The notes under the pieces are model-generated. The model saw only the letters and a list, made by a program, of their open reading frames with translations. It ran no database searches and had not been told where the DNA came from. Source: Prorocentrum cordatum (Eukaryota; Sar; Dinophyceae; Prorocentrales; Prorocentraceae). Taken from it: a stretch of DNA of 42,500 nt. Both the position numbers and the translations under genes were made by a program. The stretch covers positions 7,501-50,000 of the forward strand of contig CAUYUJ010000962.1 in NCBI GenBank assembly GCA_963575745.1, written 5' to 3'. Positions within the stretch are counted from its first letter, which is position 1. The number at the start of each line of letters is the position of its first letter. This document shows, in pieces, positions 16,715 to 25,263 of the stretch.

Positions 16715-19700
16715 ACTCCGAACCCGTGGCTATATATGTGACCGGATTACCCATAACGGGGTAATGACTTCAACTGGAACACAGTATTTGGGAAACTTGT
16801 TGGCAGGAGACTATAATATGTTGTGGGTGGCCACACCCTCTGATTGGTACGTTCGTACTCCAGGAAAGAGGGCGGGACCTCACTATCAACGTATACAAAA
16901 TCTCCTGGTCAAAGCGCGTGCTCTGAGAATGCAGATTGTCATCCTGGGGCCACCCGGGTATTTCTGGAAACAGGGTCCGATCAAAGATGTTATCGAAGAT
17001 TTGAAGCTGAGCATTATACGAATGCGACTTTGTCATTTCGGTGTCAAGTTTGATCGCTCCAGTAAATATCCCAGTGGTTCTTATATACAAGTTGCTACAT
17101 CTTGTCCTCATATACCGCTAAACTTATGGAGATGTACTTGTGGCTCACACAAAGAACATGATTTGGTTTGGTATGGCCAAGATCAGCAACGTGCCGAGTT
17201 CCGGCATAAAACATTGGCTATCATCACTGCACGCTTCCTTGATCAACTCAATAAAGCCAACATGATTAGGAATGAGCGGAGTGCGGTACACCTCAGTGTG
17301 TGTACGCGCGTTGACAAAAAGGTAAGACACTACGTTCAATGTCCACAAAAGGGCCCTCAATGGGACCATGTTGTTCGTAGAGTCACGACCGACCTGGACA
17401 CGAATAAGATCGTTCAAGATATCAGAATCCAGGATCAGCCGACTGGGTACAACTATGTAGCTCCATTACCTGATGGAGTTACAAACATCAGTACTCGGTT
17501 ATACTGGGAGCCTCCGGCTCCAGTTCTTCACGGCGGCGGTGAGTCGCGAAGGCCACGCCCAAAGCGTGTGGCGATCGTCGACGACGATCGGTCTCCTCCC
17601 CCTTCGATTGAGCGTTGCCAAACGCGACCCACCAACTTTCCTGAAATTCCGCCATTTCCTGACTTAACAGCGGATTCTTCCGCAGCGGATCTCTCCGCGG
17701 AAATTGCGTTGCCCACTGATGCCAGGATAAAACAGAAAGAAAAGCAGAAAGCTGACAAAGAGGCTGGCATCAAACCGAAGAAAATCCCGAAGAAAGTGGA
17801 AGACGGTAACGACGACTGTGGAGAGGACCTCAAAGGGCTTGACTGCTCCACATATTTCAACGACGTTCCTCTTGATGACTCGGACTCGGACAGCGAATCA
17901 GAGGACATCTTCATGATGTTACCGGCGGGGCAACCCGCTGACTCACATGCTGATGTCTTCTCGATGGTCCAGTCACTATGCTACGGCAGAAACAATCAAG
18001 TGGACATGCTTGAACTATGTGGGGGCAAGGGTGGTATATCCATATTAGCCTTCAAGAGGGGACTCTCGTCGGGCGGGAACCTTGATAAGATATCTATGGT
18101 TGACCTTGGAAACTCGGAAGTACAAAGAGCAGTCCTTCACTACCTCAAGACTTGCTTTGTCAAGATCACGATTTTGCAGCCAAGCTGCAGAACTACTGGA
18201 CTTCCTTCATATTTCAATGCACAGGTCAATCATGATACGTGGCTTAAACACCACAAAGAGGACCTGCCTCACATCACGTTCTGCGGAACAGTTGCTCTAT
18301 TACAAGACGACCTAAGACGTTTCTTTCTCAGGGAACAACCAATGGGCACGTGGGTGGATGAGATCCAGCCATGGAAGGAACTGGCACAACGCAAGGTCAC
18401 TTGCCAAACGATTATTGATCAATGCACGACTGGTCTCAAAGATTCGTTTGGACAATACATCCGCAAGCCAACACAGATGATGGCAAACAAAGAAGAGTTG
18501 TTGGCACCTTTCAGAGGCAAGCGTTGTCCAGGTAATCATGTGCACGCCAATGCTTGCAACAAAGAACTAGCAAGGGCGGCACAGTATACCTACAGAATGC
18601 AGTCACTGATCGTTGATGCGGTGCAAATCGCCAAAGATCTGTTTGCTTACGGTCGCGATCCATTCGCGAATCGCGAACGCAGTTACGCGTTCGTAACAAA
18701 CAGTGCTGGCTACGACTTGGACGACCCAACAATCCAGAGACACCCAAACGGAGAAATCCGGCGACCACCACCTGGCGGTCTTGGGTGTCCTGGCTGTGTA
18801 GACAACAACTACAAACAATCACCAAGACACAGCAGGGATCCGAAGATGTGTCGATGGTATGATGTTGAACCATACTATTGGGGCTGTCCAAGCTGTAAGA
18901 AGGAATATCAGAAGAGCAATCCTCACCATACCAAGATATCTGGCCAATGTAGATTCGCCGAAAAATGGAAGCTGCCAGATAACTTTGGTCAGCCGCGCCC
19001 AGCGGGGCAAGCCGCTCCTGCGGCGCCGGCCGCGGAAGCGGCTCCAGCCGCAAAAGCGGCGCCAGCTGCAAAAGCGGCGCCGGCCGCGAAAGCGCGCATA
19101 CGCGCGCCAAGGCCGCCACGGCCCGGTGAGGGCGATCCAACCGCAGGCGCCAGCAGCCATGACATTACCAAGGCCGAGGGGGCTCATGGTAACACCACTG
19201 GCGCTGGTAGCTCTGACGATCACCGCAGACTGCCACAAGTTGCAGCAAGGCGCGGACGCATGGAGGGAGGAGATCCTCCACCGCCGCCGCAGCCTCAAGC
19301 AGAGCCGAGGCCAAGGCCAAGGCTTCCTGATTGGACTCGCTTCGACGTTCAGCTCAGCCTTCAAAACCTGCGCAGCTTTGACCCAGCTGTAGTGCAGCGA
19401 GAACTCCGCAAGCTCCACTTGAGATGGTTTCATGCCAAGGAACCAAAGATGCGGATGATTCTAGCTAAGGTTGGTCTGGGTGAAACCCGTTTGAGTCTGA
19501 TCAAAGGCATTTGCGACTCGTGTAGAGAATGTCGTGCCTGGGACAAACCAGGCAACACGGTGGTGCCTTCTGTGTCACTGCCAGGACGTTTCAACGAGGA
19601 AGTCGAATGTGATCTTTTCTTTTACAAACAGGAATATATTGTTTTTCACATCATCGACCGTTGTATTCGCTGGGCAGCTGGCGCAGAGATTCCTGATAAG

Positions 19701-22700
19701 ACTATGCATGCTGTTCTCGATGCCTATCACACAACTTGGATGCAACATGGCCCTGCTAAGATCCTATACTCCGATGGGGAAGGAGCACTGAATAACGATA
19801 CAGCAAAGGCCATCCTTAAATCCAAGGGAACAGAGCTTCGTATCCGAGCGCGTGGCCAACACGCCACGACTATCGAAGCTAGGAATGGCATCCTGCGACA
19901 CCTCATACACGTGATGGGAGAAGAATTGAATAGATTGAATATTCTTCTGAATTTCACTCGTCTTTTACATGAAGCCTTGTTTGCCAGCAACGCATTTACC
20001 TTCTACAACGAAGTTTCTCCGTATAATGCGCTGTATGGCAGACAACCAGCTATGCTTCCCGATTTCCCTGTCTTGGATCATGATCAGTCCGCTGAATCAT
20101 CAGATCACTCAAGGGAGGAGACAATCAGGAGGGTTAGTCTGGAGGCAATCACGCAGGCCACTGCGGTTGCCAAGACGAACAGGGCTCTCCGTACGAAGAC
20201 TACTGCTACGGGTGAATTTCACTACGAAGAGGGAGATCTCGTGGACTATCATCGCCCGACCACCACGAAAGACGACTGGGGTGGATGGAGTGGTCCATAC
20301 CCGGTCATCCGCAACGAACCTGACCGAGGTCAGGTCATCGTGAAGGTCGGCAGTCGCGAAGTGCGAGTACAGTATCCTGACACACGACATACGCTGTGCA
20401 TCGAAGCACTGATGGTCCGCGAGATAGGATCGGACAATACGGCCCTTCGGACAGTATTGGCCTTTATTGCCGGTCTGCCAGCGGGGAAACCCGCCATGAC
20501 TTTCGGATACCTACCAGCGAAACAGGGCCGGCTGCAGATGACTGCTGCGAGCCGGCTTTCGCCTAAGGTGCACTTGGCTCTTCAGTATCTCATTCGCAAC
20601 TATTTTCGCATTGAAAACGTGGTTGCTGTACGACTTGCTAAGAGCCTGACTAAGTTGCCTGCTGCACCCTATGCAGACAGCTGTACACTAGTGCACTATG
20701 ATAACGATGTGACCCCTGGCTTTCATTATTATGAAGCTGATGGCACTGCCTTGAACATCTACGACATCACAGGATCTACACACTCACGCATCATCCAGTG
20801 TCTTAAATCCAAGAAGCCGCCTGCTGGATTCGACCGAGACCTCACTAAGTTTGAGGAACTCGCTGATGGTCCACCACCAAGCGAGCCACCTCCAGCAGCT
20901 GCTCCTGAGCAGCCTCCTGCGGAGAATGATGGTCGGCTCCCGACCATCATAGAGGAAACAGAAGAAGATCTGGATGTCTTTGTCTTGAAGTCGTGGTATG
21001 CTGAACTGATGGATGACAGAACACTCCTTGAAGCTGACACAGAAGAAGTCATGCATACAGTTCCGACATACATGACAGACTCACAGTGCGTGTTGGTCTC
21101 TACGACCTGTGAAGATGTGCAAGGCCACTTGCCGGTGCGGGGTCACCCGCCAGGATACGACATGGACACTTCTTACTACGTTCCTTTGTGCTCCACGGAT
21201 CCGGACAGCCAATATGATCTGGATTCCGACGAGCACGGGAAGTACATCGAGCTTTGCTTCACAGCAGACATGTCCAAAGTCGTCCTGTCCGAGCAGCAAC
21301 GCCGATTGTTGGATGACAGCAGCGTCACAACTATGCGAGTATATGTTAGTGCTGCCTCCAAACGTGCCGTGGTCGTCAAGGAAGACGATCTACTCACGAA
21401 GGCCGACATACAAGCGAATCCGGTCAAAGTTTCCAAAGCCCTTTACACAGAATTGAAGACTCGGCTTGACAACAAATGCTTCCAGATGACTGACTTGAGC
21501 AAAGCGTCGAACATCATGACTTCACGCTACGTATACAAATGGAAGTTTGTCAAGAACGAGAAGGGCGAAATGGAACGGGCGATCAGGTTACGCTTGGTAC
21601 TCCGTGGCTTCATGGACATTGAAGCCTTCGATGTCGAAACCTTCTCTGGCACGGCAAGGAGGTCAAACCAGAGACTGCTCGCAAGTGCTGCTGCATGCAA
21701 CAAAACTTGGATCATCGCTTCCCTGGACATCAACATGGCTTTCTTGAAGGGACTGACCTATAGCGAGCTCGCCGCGGCAACGGGCGAGAAAGAGCGTGTG
21801 GTGTGCCTCGCACTACCTCCTGGGTCAGCAGCTGTCCTTCGCACACTGCCAGGCTTTGAGTCATATGACGAATCAAAGCATTGTCTTCGGTGTCTGAAGC
21901 CGGGGGCGGGTGCGAAGGATGCTCCCAGGGCATTCTCGTTGAAACTCAGGTCCATCACTAGGAGCTTTGGACTACAGCCTACTTCATACGACGAAGAGTT
22001 CGAGATGAGCTCAAACCTCTTGACAGCCAAACACGTTGATGACATCAATATGACTGGGAAGGAATATTCTATTGACAAGTATGTCAAATGTGTTGAAGAT
22101 ACGTTTGGAAAGTGCAAACTGAACAAGCACACATACACAAACTGTGCCGTTCGGTACAACAAGACCGATGATGGGAGCGTCACTCTTGATCAGGACGAAT
22201 ACATCAAACAGCTTCGTCCTATCACACATCCAGAACTCACAGGCGCTGATCCTGAGAGCAAAGCGACAAAGACGATTTCTGATATGTTCGTCAGTCTTCG
22301 TGGCGCTCTAGCCTATGCGTTGATCACGCAGGTATGGCTGATGGTCTATGTTGTCTCACTACAACGTATCCAGGAACCGACAAACATCCAGGTACGACGA
22401 CTGAACGCGGTTGCCAGGAAATTGCAGGCAGGTCCGAAGAAGATCGTGTATCAAGCTATGACTCCAATAGGAGAGGTCGACCTGCATAGCGATTCTGGCT
22501 ATCGTCGTCTCAACGGAGATGAAGACGACGAAGTCAAAGGCTACGGTATCCGCGGGGCTAACCTGCTGAGGCGTGGCCACACGCAAGCGGGGAAACCCGT
22601 CGTGCACCTGGTGGACGCATACTGCAAGTCTCATCGACTGCAGGTGCGTTCGAGCTACTCTGCGGAAACACTGGCAGCAGCCCACAACTTGGAAGACTGC

Positions 22701-23159
22701 TACCCGACCATTGTAACGCTCCACGAGCTACACTCGGGACCATTGACCCCCACACAGTTAAAGAACATATTGGAAATGGGTGGTCTATGTATCAAAGTCA
22801 CTCTGACTATTGATGCCGAGTCTGTCTTCAAGTCTTTGTCTAGCAAAGATCTGAAGAAGCCCACAGAATGCACTCTGCTTGGGCACATTAGCTGGATCCG
22901 CCAGATGATGGAGCGCGGAATCGTTGAAAGCGTCCAATGGTGTGACACGCGGGATATGACTGCCGATGGTCATACCAAAGGTAGTATTGACCGCGCGTTG
23001 CTCCTACAGGTAATGGCCGGCCAGCAATCCTTCAAGCACGAGCTGAAGAAACATACTCCGTATAGGGCGGGCAGGTCGTCTCAGGACGGCCCTGCCTCCC
23101 GAGCTAGCGGGGAAACCCGCATGCAGGTGCGCTCTAGTAGCGAGGAAACTCGCCGGTAG
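16632..23159 (+). CDS. ORF3, Pol: methyltransferase-like, zinc fingers, integrase, RT, RNase H
   Basis: Numbered from the TTG at 16632, 2175 residues. About 1-250 is an unrecognised domain with a Cys/His group (CTCGSHKEH at 168). About 440-670 looks like a cytosine-C5-methyltransferase fold: MLELCGGKGG (459-468) for the SAM loop and LQPSCRTTG (515-523) where catalytic Pro-Cys is expected. Twin zinc fingers of identical spacing follow (C719, C722, H733, C740; C752, C755, H766, C773). Integrase: H929, H934, C961, C964, then D994, D1048, E1082. Reverse transcriptase: RLRLVLRGF (1652), SLDINMAFLKG (1698), LKPGAGAKDAPRAF (1755) and HVDD (1801), in place of the commoner YVDD. RNase H: D1954, E2012, D2061, D2112. 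All core catalytic residues are present, so the enzymes could be active. The stop TAG at 23157 overlaps the last hairpin. Confidence 0.88.
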   Translation: MTLLKTIREEKYHSKCLVIEDIRTACAELRTRGYICDRITHNGVMTSTGTQYLGNLLAGDYNMLWVATPSDWYVRTPGKRAGPHYQRIQNLLVKARALRMQIVILGPPGYFWKQGPIKDVIEDLKLSIIRMRLCHFGVKFDRSSKYPSGSYIQVATSCPHIPLNLWRCTCGSHKEHDLVWYGQDQQRAEFRHKTLAIITARFLDQLNKANMIRNERSAVHLSVCTRVDKKVRHYVQCPQKGPQWDHVVRRVTTDLDTNKIVQDIRIQDQPTGYNYVAPLPDGVTNISTRLYWEPPAPVLHGGGESRRPRPKRVAIVDDDRSPPPSIERCQTRPTNFPEIPPFPDLTADSSAADLSAEIALPTDARIKQKEKQKADKEAGIKPKKIPKKVEDGNDDCGEDLKGLDCSTYFNDVPLDDSDSDSESEDIFMMLPAGQPADSHADVFSMVQSLCYGRNNQVDMLELCGGKGGISILAFKRGLSSGGNLDKISMVDLGNSEVQRAVLHYLKTCFVKITILQPSCRTTGLPSYFNAQVNHDTWLKHHKEDLPHITFCGTVALLQDDLRRFFLREQPMGTWVDEIQPWKELAQRKVTCQTIIDQCTTGLKDSFGQYIRKPTQMMANKEELLAPFRGKRCPGNHVHANACNKELARAAQYTYRMQSLIVDAVQIAKDLFAYGRDPFANRERSYAFVTNSAGYDLDDPTIQRHPNGEIRRPPPGGLGCPGCVDNNYKQSPRHSRDPKMCRWYDVEPYYWGCPSCKKEYQKSNPHHTKISGQCRFAEKWKLPDNFGQPRPAGQAAPAAPAAEAAPAAKAAPAAKAAPAAKARIRAPRPPRPGEGDPTAGASSHDITKAEGAHGNTTGAGSSDDHRRLPQVAARRGRMEGGDPPPPPQPQAEPRPRPRLPDWTRFDVQLSLQNLRSFDPAVVQRELRKLHLRWFHAKEPKMRMILAKVGLGETRLSLIKGICDSCRECRAWDKPGNTVVPSVSLPGRFNEEVECDLFFYKQEYIVFHIIDRCIRWAAGAEIPDKTMHAVLDAYHTTWMQHGPAKILYSDGEGALNNDTAKAILKSKGTELRIRARGQHATTIEARNGILRHLIHVMGEELNRLNILLNFTRLLHEALFASNAFTFYNEVSPYNALYGRQPAMLPDFPVLDHDQSAESSDHSREETIRRVSLEAITQATAVAKTNRALRTKTTATGEFHYEEGDLVDYHRPTTTKDDWGGWSGPYPVIRNEPDRGQVIVKVGSREVRVQYPDTRHTLCIEALMVREIGSDNTALRTVLAFIAGLPAGKPAMTFGYLPAKQGRLQMTAASRLSPKVHLALQYLIRNYFRIENVVAVRLAKSLTKLPAAPYADSCTLVHYDNDVTPGFHYYEADGTALNIYDITGSTHSRIIQCLKSKKPPAGFDRDLTKFEELADGPPPSEPPPAAAPEQPPAENDGRLPTIIEETEEDLDVFVLKSWYAELMDDRTLLEADTEEVMHTVPTYMTDSQCVLVSTTCEDVQGHLPVRGHPPGYDMDTSYYVPLCSTDPDSQYDLDSDEHGKYIELCFTADMSKVVLSEQQRRLLDDSSVTTMRVYVSAASKRAVVVKEDDLLTKADIQANPVKVSKALYTELKTRLDNKCFQMTDLSKASNIMTSRYVYKWKFVKNEKGEMERAIRLRLVLRGFMDIEAFDVETFSGTARRSNQRLLASAAACNKTWIIASLDINMAFLKGLTYSELAAATGEKERVVCLALPPGSAAVLRTLPGFESYDESKHCLRCLKPGAGAKDAPRAFSLKLRSITRSFGLQPTSYDEEFEMSSNLLTAKHVDDINMTGKEYSIDKYVKCVEDTFGKCKLNKHTYTNCAVRYNKTDDGSVTLDQDEYIKQLRPITHPELTGADPESKATKTISDMFVSLRGALAYALITQVWLMVYVVSLQRIQEPTNIQVRRLNAVARKLQAGPKKIVYQAMTPIGEVDLHSDSGYRRLNGDEDDEVKGYGIRGANLLRRGHTQAGKPVVHLVDAYCKSHRLQVRSSYSAETLAAAHNLEDCYPTIVTLHELHSGPLTPTQLKNILEMGGLCIKVTLTIDAESVFKSLSSKDLKKPTECTLLGHISWIRQMMERGIVESVQWCDTRDMTADGHTKGSIDRALLLQVMAGQQSFKHELKKHTPYRAGRSSQDGPASRASGETRMQVRSSSEETRR

Positions 23160-23263
23160 CGAGGCTACTCGCGCGCCCTTGCCTTGTAGGCAGCCGCTGT
23201 TGCCTAGCACTGTTTTTCCGCGTAATGAAGAAGTGCGGTGCTTGCTCGTCTCCTCCCCCTCCA
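23160..23263 (+). other. 3' untranslated region of the retrotransposon
   Basis: It begins with the rest of the last hairpin (GCGAG-GCTA-CTCGC). No purine tract precedes the 3' LTR; the last 15 nt are instead pyrimidine-rich (TCTCCTCCCCCTCC). The plus-strand primer is therefore not obvious. Confidence 0.6.
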
Positions 23264-23547
23264 ACTTTAAACGGAGAGGGTTAAAGGCGAGATGTATATC
23301 GAGCATGCACCGCTGCCGTGCCTGGCTCAAGCCGGGCCCGGCCTAACATGTGATTGTGCCTCATTGAGGCGCACTACTTGCATCTGAGATCGGAAAAGAC
23401 CTTTCTATTGTCGATGCCCCTTCTATCCTTTACTCCAGATCCCATGCTTCATCTTGCTCTCTTGCTCATGCGATATGAGACAAAGCCTGGGATATGGGAG
23501 CGCCTAAGGCGGAACATATATCTTGGCTTGCCAGTGCGTTTTCGACT
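23264..23547 (+). repeat. 3' LTR (284 bp)
   Basis: Begins ACTTTAAACGG and ends TTTTCGACT; 281 of 284 positions match the 5' LTR. TTGGC at 23548-23552 is the right target duplication. Confidence 0.93.
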
Positions 23548-23552
23548 TTGGC
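23548..23552. other. Target site duplication, right (TTGGC)
   Basis: Copy of 7381-7385. The sequence beyond it resumes the GGCCTCTTGGG-type repeat interrupted by the insertion. Confidence 0.9.
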
Positions 23553-23889
23553 GGCCTCGCGGCCTCTCTTGGGGCTCTTTGGAGGGCCTCGAGGGCGGCG
23601 CCCAGGAGGAAAACCATCTCTGGGTCGGACCGCCCGGGACCTGCCCAGGACCTTGCCGGGGTTTTTTTCGTCCGGGGACCCCCAGGGGCCGCCTCGCGCG
23701 CGCGAACTAGAAATATTGTTAACCAGTTACCGGAGATCTTAGCACGCCTCTGGCCCGTTTGGCCGGCGAGTTTCAATTCGTCCCTGGCCCCCCCCCTGGG
23801 CCGCGCGCGTGCCGCCGGCCATGATTTGCGCCCCCCCCCTCTTGGGCGCCTTGGCCGCCACCCCCCAGAGGGGCAATCGGGACTCAAGG
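23553..23889. repeat. GGCCTCTTGGG-type repeat and a dispersed unit shared with 38.9 kb
   Basis: The first 50 bp continue the repeat seen left of the retrotransposon. The part at about 23640-23775, with GCGCGAACTAGAA and TTAGCACGCCTCTGG, resembles 38830-38960 (GCGCGAACTAGAAC, TTGGCACGCCTCTAG). No gene is visible. Confidence 0.6.
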
Positions 23890-24068
23890 GACGGGGGTGA
23901 ATGAAGGGGGTCAGCCAGAGCGCCGGATCTTGCAAGATCGTGCAGAGCCAGGGGCGCACCGACCCGGGTTTGGGTGCAGGATCCTGCAGGATCCTGCAGG
24001 ATCTAGCAGGATCCTGCAAGGCCTGACTGGCCCAGGTCTGGATTGACCCGGGCCAGTCGATCCCCGAG
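23890..24068. repeat. GATCCTGCAG repeat family, copy 1
   Basis: The unit begins GACGGGGGTGAATG and ends near CAGTCGATCCCCGAG. Between them lie repeated GATCCTGCAG decamers and a GACCCGGG segment. Closely similar copies lie at 34303-34525 and 41247-41460, in the same orientation and with the same start and end. No ORF is supported. Confidence 0.75.
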
Positions 24069-24084
24069 ACAAGAACAGCGTAAA

Positions 24085-24250
24085 CATGGACTTTCATCTT
24101 GGATATATCTTGGTGTGCGATATATCTTGGATATACTTTGGATATACCTTGGATATATCTTGGATACACCTGGGATAAATTCAGGATGTATCTGGGACAT
24201 ATATAGGATGTATCTGAGATATATCTTGGATTAATATTTCATCTCGGATG
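24085..24250. repeat. GGATATATCTT minisatellite
   Basis: Degenerate units of about 11-12 nt (CTTGGATATATC, CTTGGATATACC, AGGATGTATCTG). The open frames on both strands (rich in Tyr, Ile, Leu) are repeat artefacts. Confidence 0.8.
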
Positions 24251-24294
24251 TGTCTCGGATTATCTGCAGGATCGTGCAGATATCTAGGATCTTC

Positions 24295-24425
24295 GCCAGG
24301 CCCTCCCTGGCGTGCGGAGCGCGCCAGGGGCGTTGCAGGAGGCGCCGCCACGGGGGGCCCATCGCAGATTCAAGACATCCGCTCGGGTCTCCGTCAGTTT
24401 ACCCATGTTCATGCACATGTGTGCT
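24295..24425. mobile_element. Introner-like inverted-repeat family, partial copy
   Basis: It carries the central palindrome (CCTGGCGTGCGGAGCGCGCC, here in the opposite orientation) and a right half with GGGGGGCCCATCGCAGATTC. The left arm cannot be found, so it is probably truncated. Confidence 0.45.
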
Positions 24426-24732
24426 CCTGGTGTGCAAGATGATGGTTTTTTTTATTCCTTGTTTTGCTTATCGGCGCGGGTCCTCGTACCCCCCCCCGGA
24501 GTAGACCTTGGCTGTTTTTTGGCGCCTGTTTCGAGCTTGTGGAGCCTCCCCCATAATGGACGCCCTGTTGCACACAGCCGCATTAAGCCGAGGTCTGGAG
24601 CCAGACCCCCCCTCCTCCCCTCTTCCGCCCAATGTCGAAACGTCGAATAAGAAAACGCTCACAAGCAGCAAGATAATCGCGATTTGTCCACCGGAGCGCC
24701 GTGATTGCTCTCCACTGTCGCCCTGATCACCG

Positions 24733-24870
24733 AGCGCGTTCCACTACTCGCAAAGTGTCTATTCGCAAACGTCCGCACAAACACGTTTGCCTCGATGTAA
24801 TGGATCGTAGATCCCCCGCGGCGGATCCAGGCAATTTGCAAGTAGCCACTTTGCGAGTGGTGGAGCGCGC
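24733..24870. mobile_element. MITE-like element with about 36-bp inverted repeats
   Basis: GCGCGTTCCACTACTCGCAA near 24735 and its counterpart TTGCGAGTGGTGGAGCGCGC near 24851 are inverted repeats; the similarity extends to about 36 bp with 5-6 mismatches. The interior is about 65 bp. It is the only copy I see in the window. Confidence 0.55.
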
Positions 24871-24920
24871 TTGCCTAAAAAACATGTTTGCTCCTGCAGT
24901 AAAAGCACCCTCCTGGAGTA

Positions 24921-25066
24921 GATTGGTCGGAGGATCGCTCCGTATCGCCGATGCATCGACGATGATGCTCGATGTAGAGCCCCATTCTCTTCACGCCGAC
25001 GTGGCCGATGCATCGCCGATGCATCGGTGATGCATCGGCGATGCGATGCAATCCTCCGACCCCATC
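24921..25066. mobile_element. MITE-like element with GATGGGGTCGG ends (copy 2)
   Basis: Ends match those of 322-480: GATTGGTCGGAGGATCGC on the left and ATCCTCCGACCCCATC on the right. The interior is again made of GCATCGCCGATGC palindromes. Confidence 0.65.
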
Positions 25067-25263
25067 AGGGACGCCTCCATGTAGTGGACGCACCTTCCCG
25101 GCCCGCGTGCGTCCAGGTCTCCTGTGATGAGGGCGGGCCCTTGTGGCCGAGGATCGGCGCGGGTGGATCCAGTGGCACTGCTGCGAGTGTGCCCACTGCC
25201 ACAGCTCGGGGCGGGGACATAGCTGGGGGGGATGAGGGGCGAGGTCTTGTGGGCATCAGCTTA

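Larger units (their letters stand above)
7791..23172 (+). repeat. About 50 dispersed 14-nt hairpins (5-bp stem, GNNA-type loop)
   Basis: Typical unit GCGGGGCCACCCGC. Perfect or G-T-paired members start at 7816, 7925, 7940, 8763, 8958 (ORF1); 9548, 9704, 10082, 10100, 10118, 10964, 10994, 11012, 11759, 11777, 11918, 11960, 11978, 11996, 13379, 13397, 13871, 13916, 14264, 14417, 14570, 14588, 15041, 15170, 15188, 16247, 16271, 16514 (ORF2); 17670, 17685, 17925, 19020, 19038, 19056, 19074, 20481, 21137, 22571, 22587, 23107, 23140, 23159 (ORF3 and its end). Five-nt loops occur at 7791, 10373, 13150, 16577, 22552. Stems vary in matched pairs: GCGGG/CCCGC, GCGGC/GCCGC, GCGGA/TCCGC, GCGTG/CACGC, GCGAG/CTCGC. 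Loops include GCCA, GTCA, GACA, GCTA, GCGA, GCAA and GAAA. Confidence 0.85.
7386..23547 (+). mobile_element. Giant Ty1/copia-type LTR retrotransposon, 16,162 bp
   Basis: Two 284-bp LTRs (7386-7669 and 23264-23547), a 5-bp target duplication, a tRNA primer site at 7670 and a pol gene in the order protease, integrase, reverse transcriptase, RNase H identify a Ty1/copia element. The three frames cover nearly all of the interior. At 16.2 kb it is about three times the usual 5-6 kb copia length; the extra length comes from spacers in ORF2 and from additional domains (Tpt1/KptA-like, RING-H2, methyltransferase-like, twin zinc fingers). The LTRs differ at only 3 positions, so insertion is recent, and the catalytic motifs are preserved. 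It may still be mobile if the ORF2-ORF3 frame change is handled by frameshifting or splicing. Confidence 0.92.

Noticed and set aside
9287-22973. Minus-strand frames of 60-227 residues inside the retrotransposon
   Set aside because: They are antisense shadows of the three plus-strand frames and show no domains.
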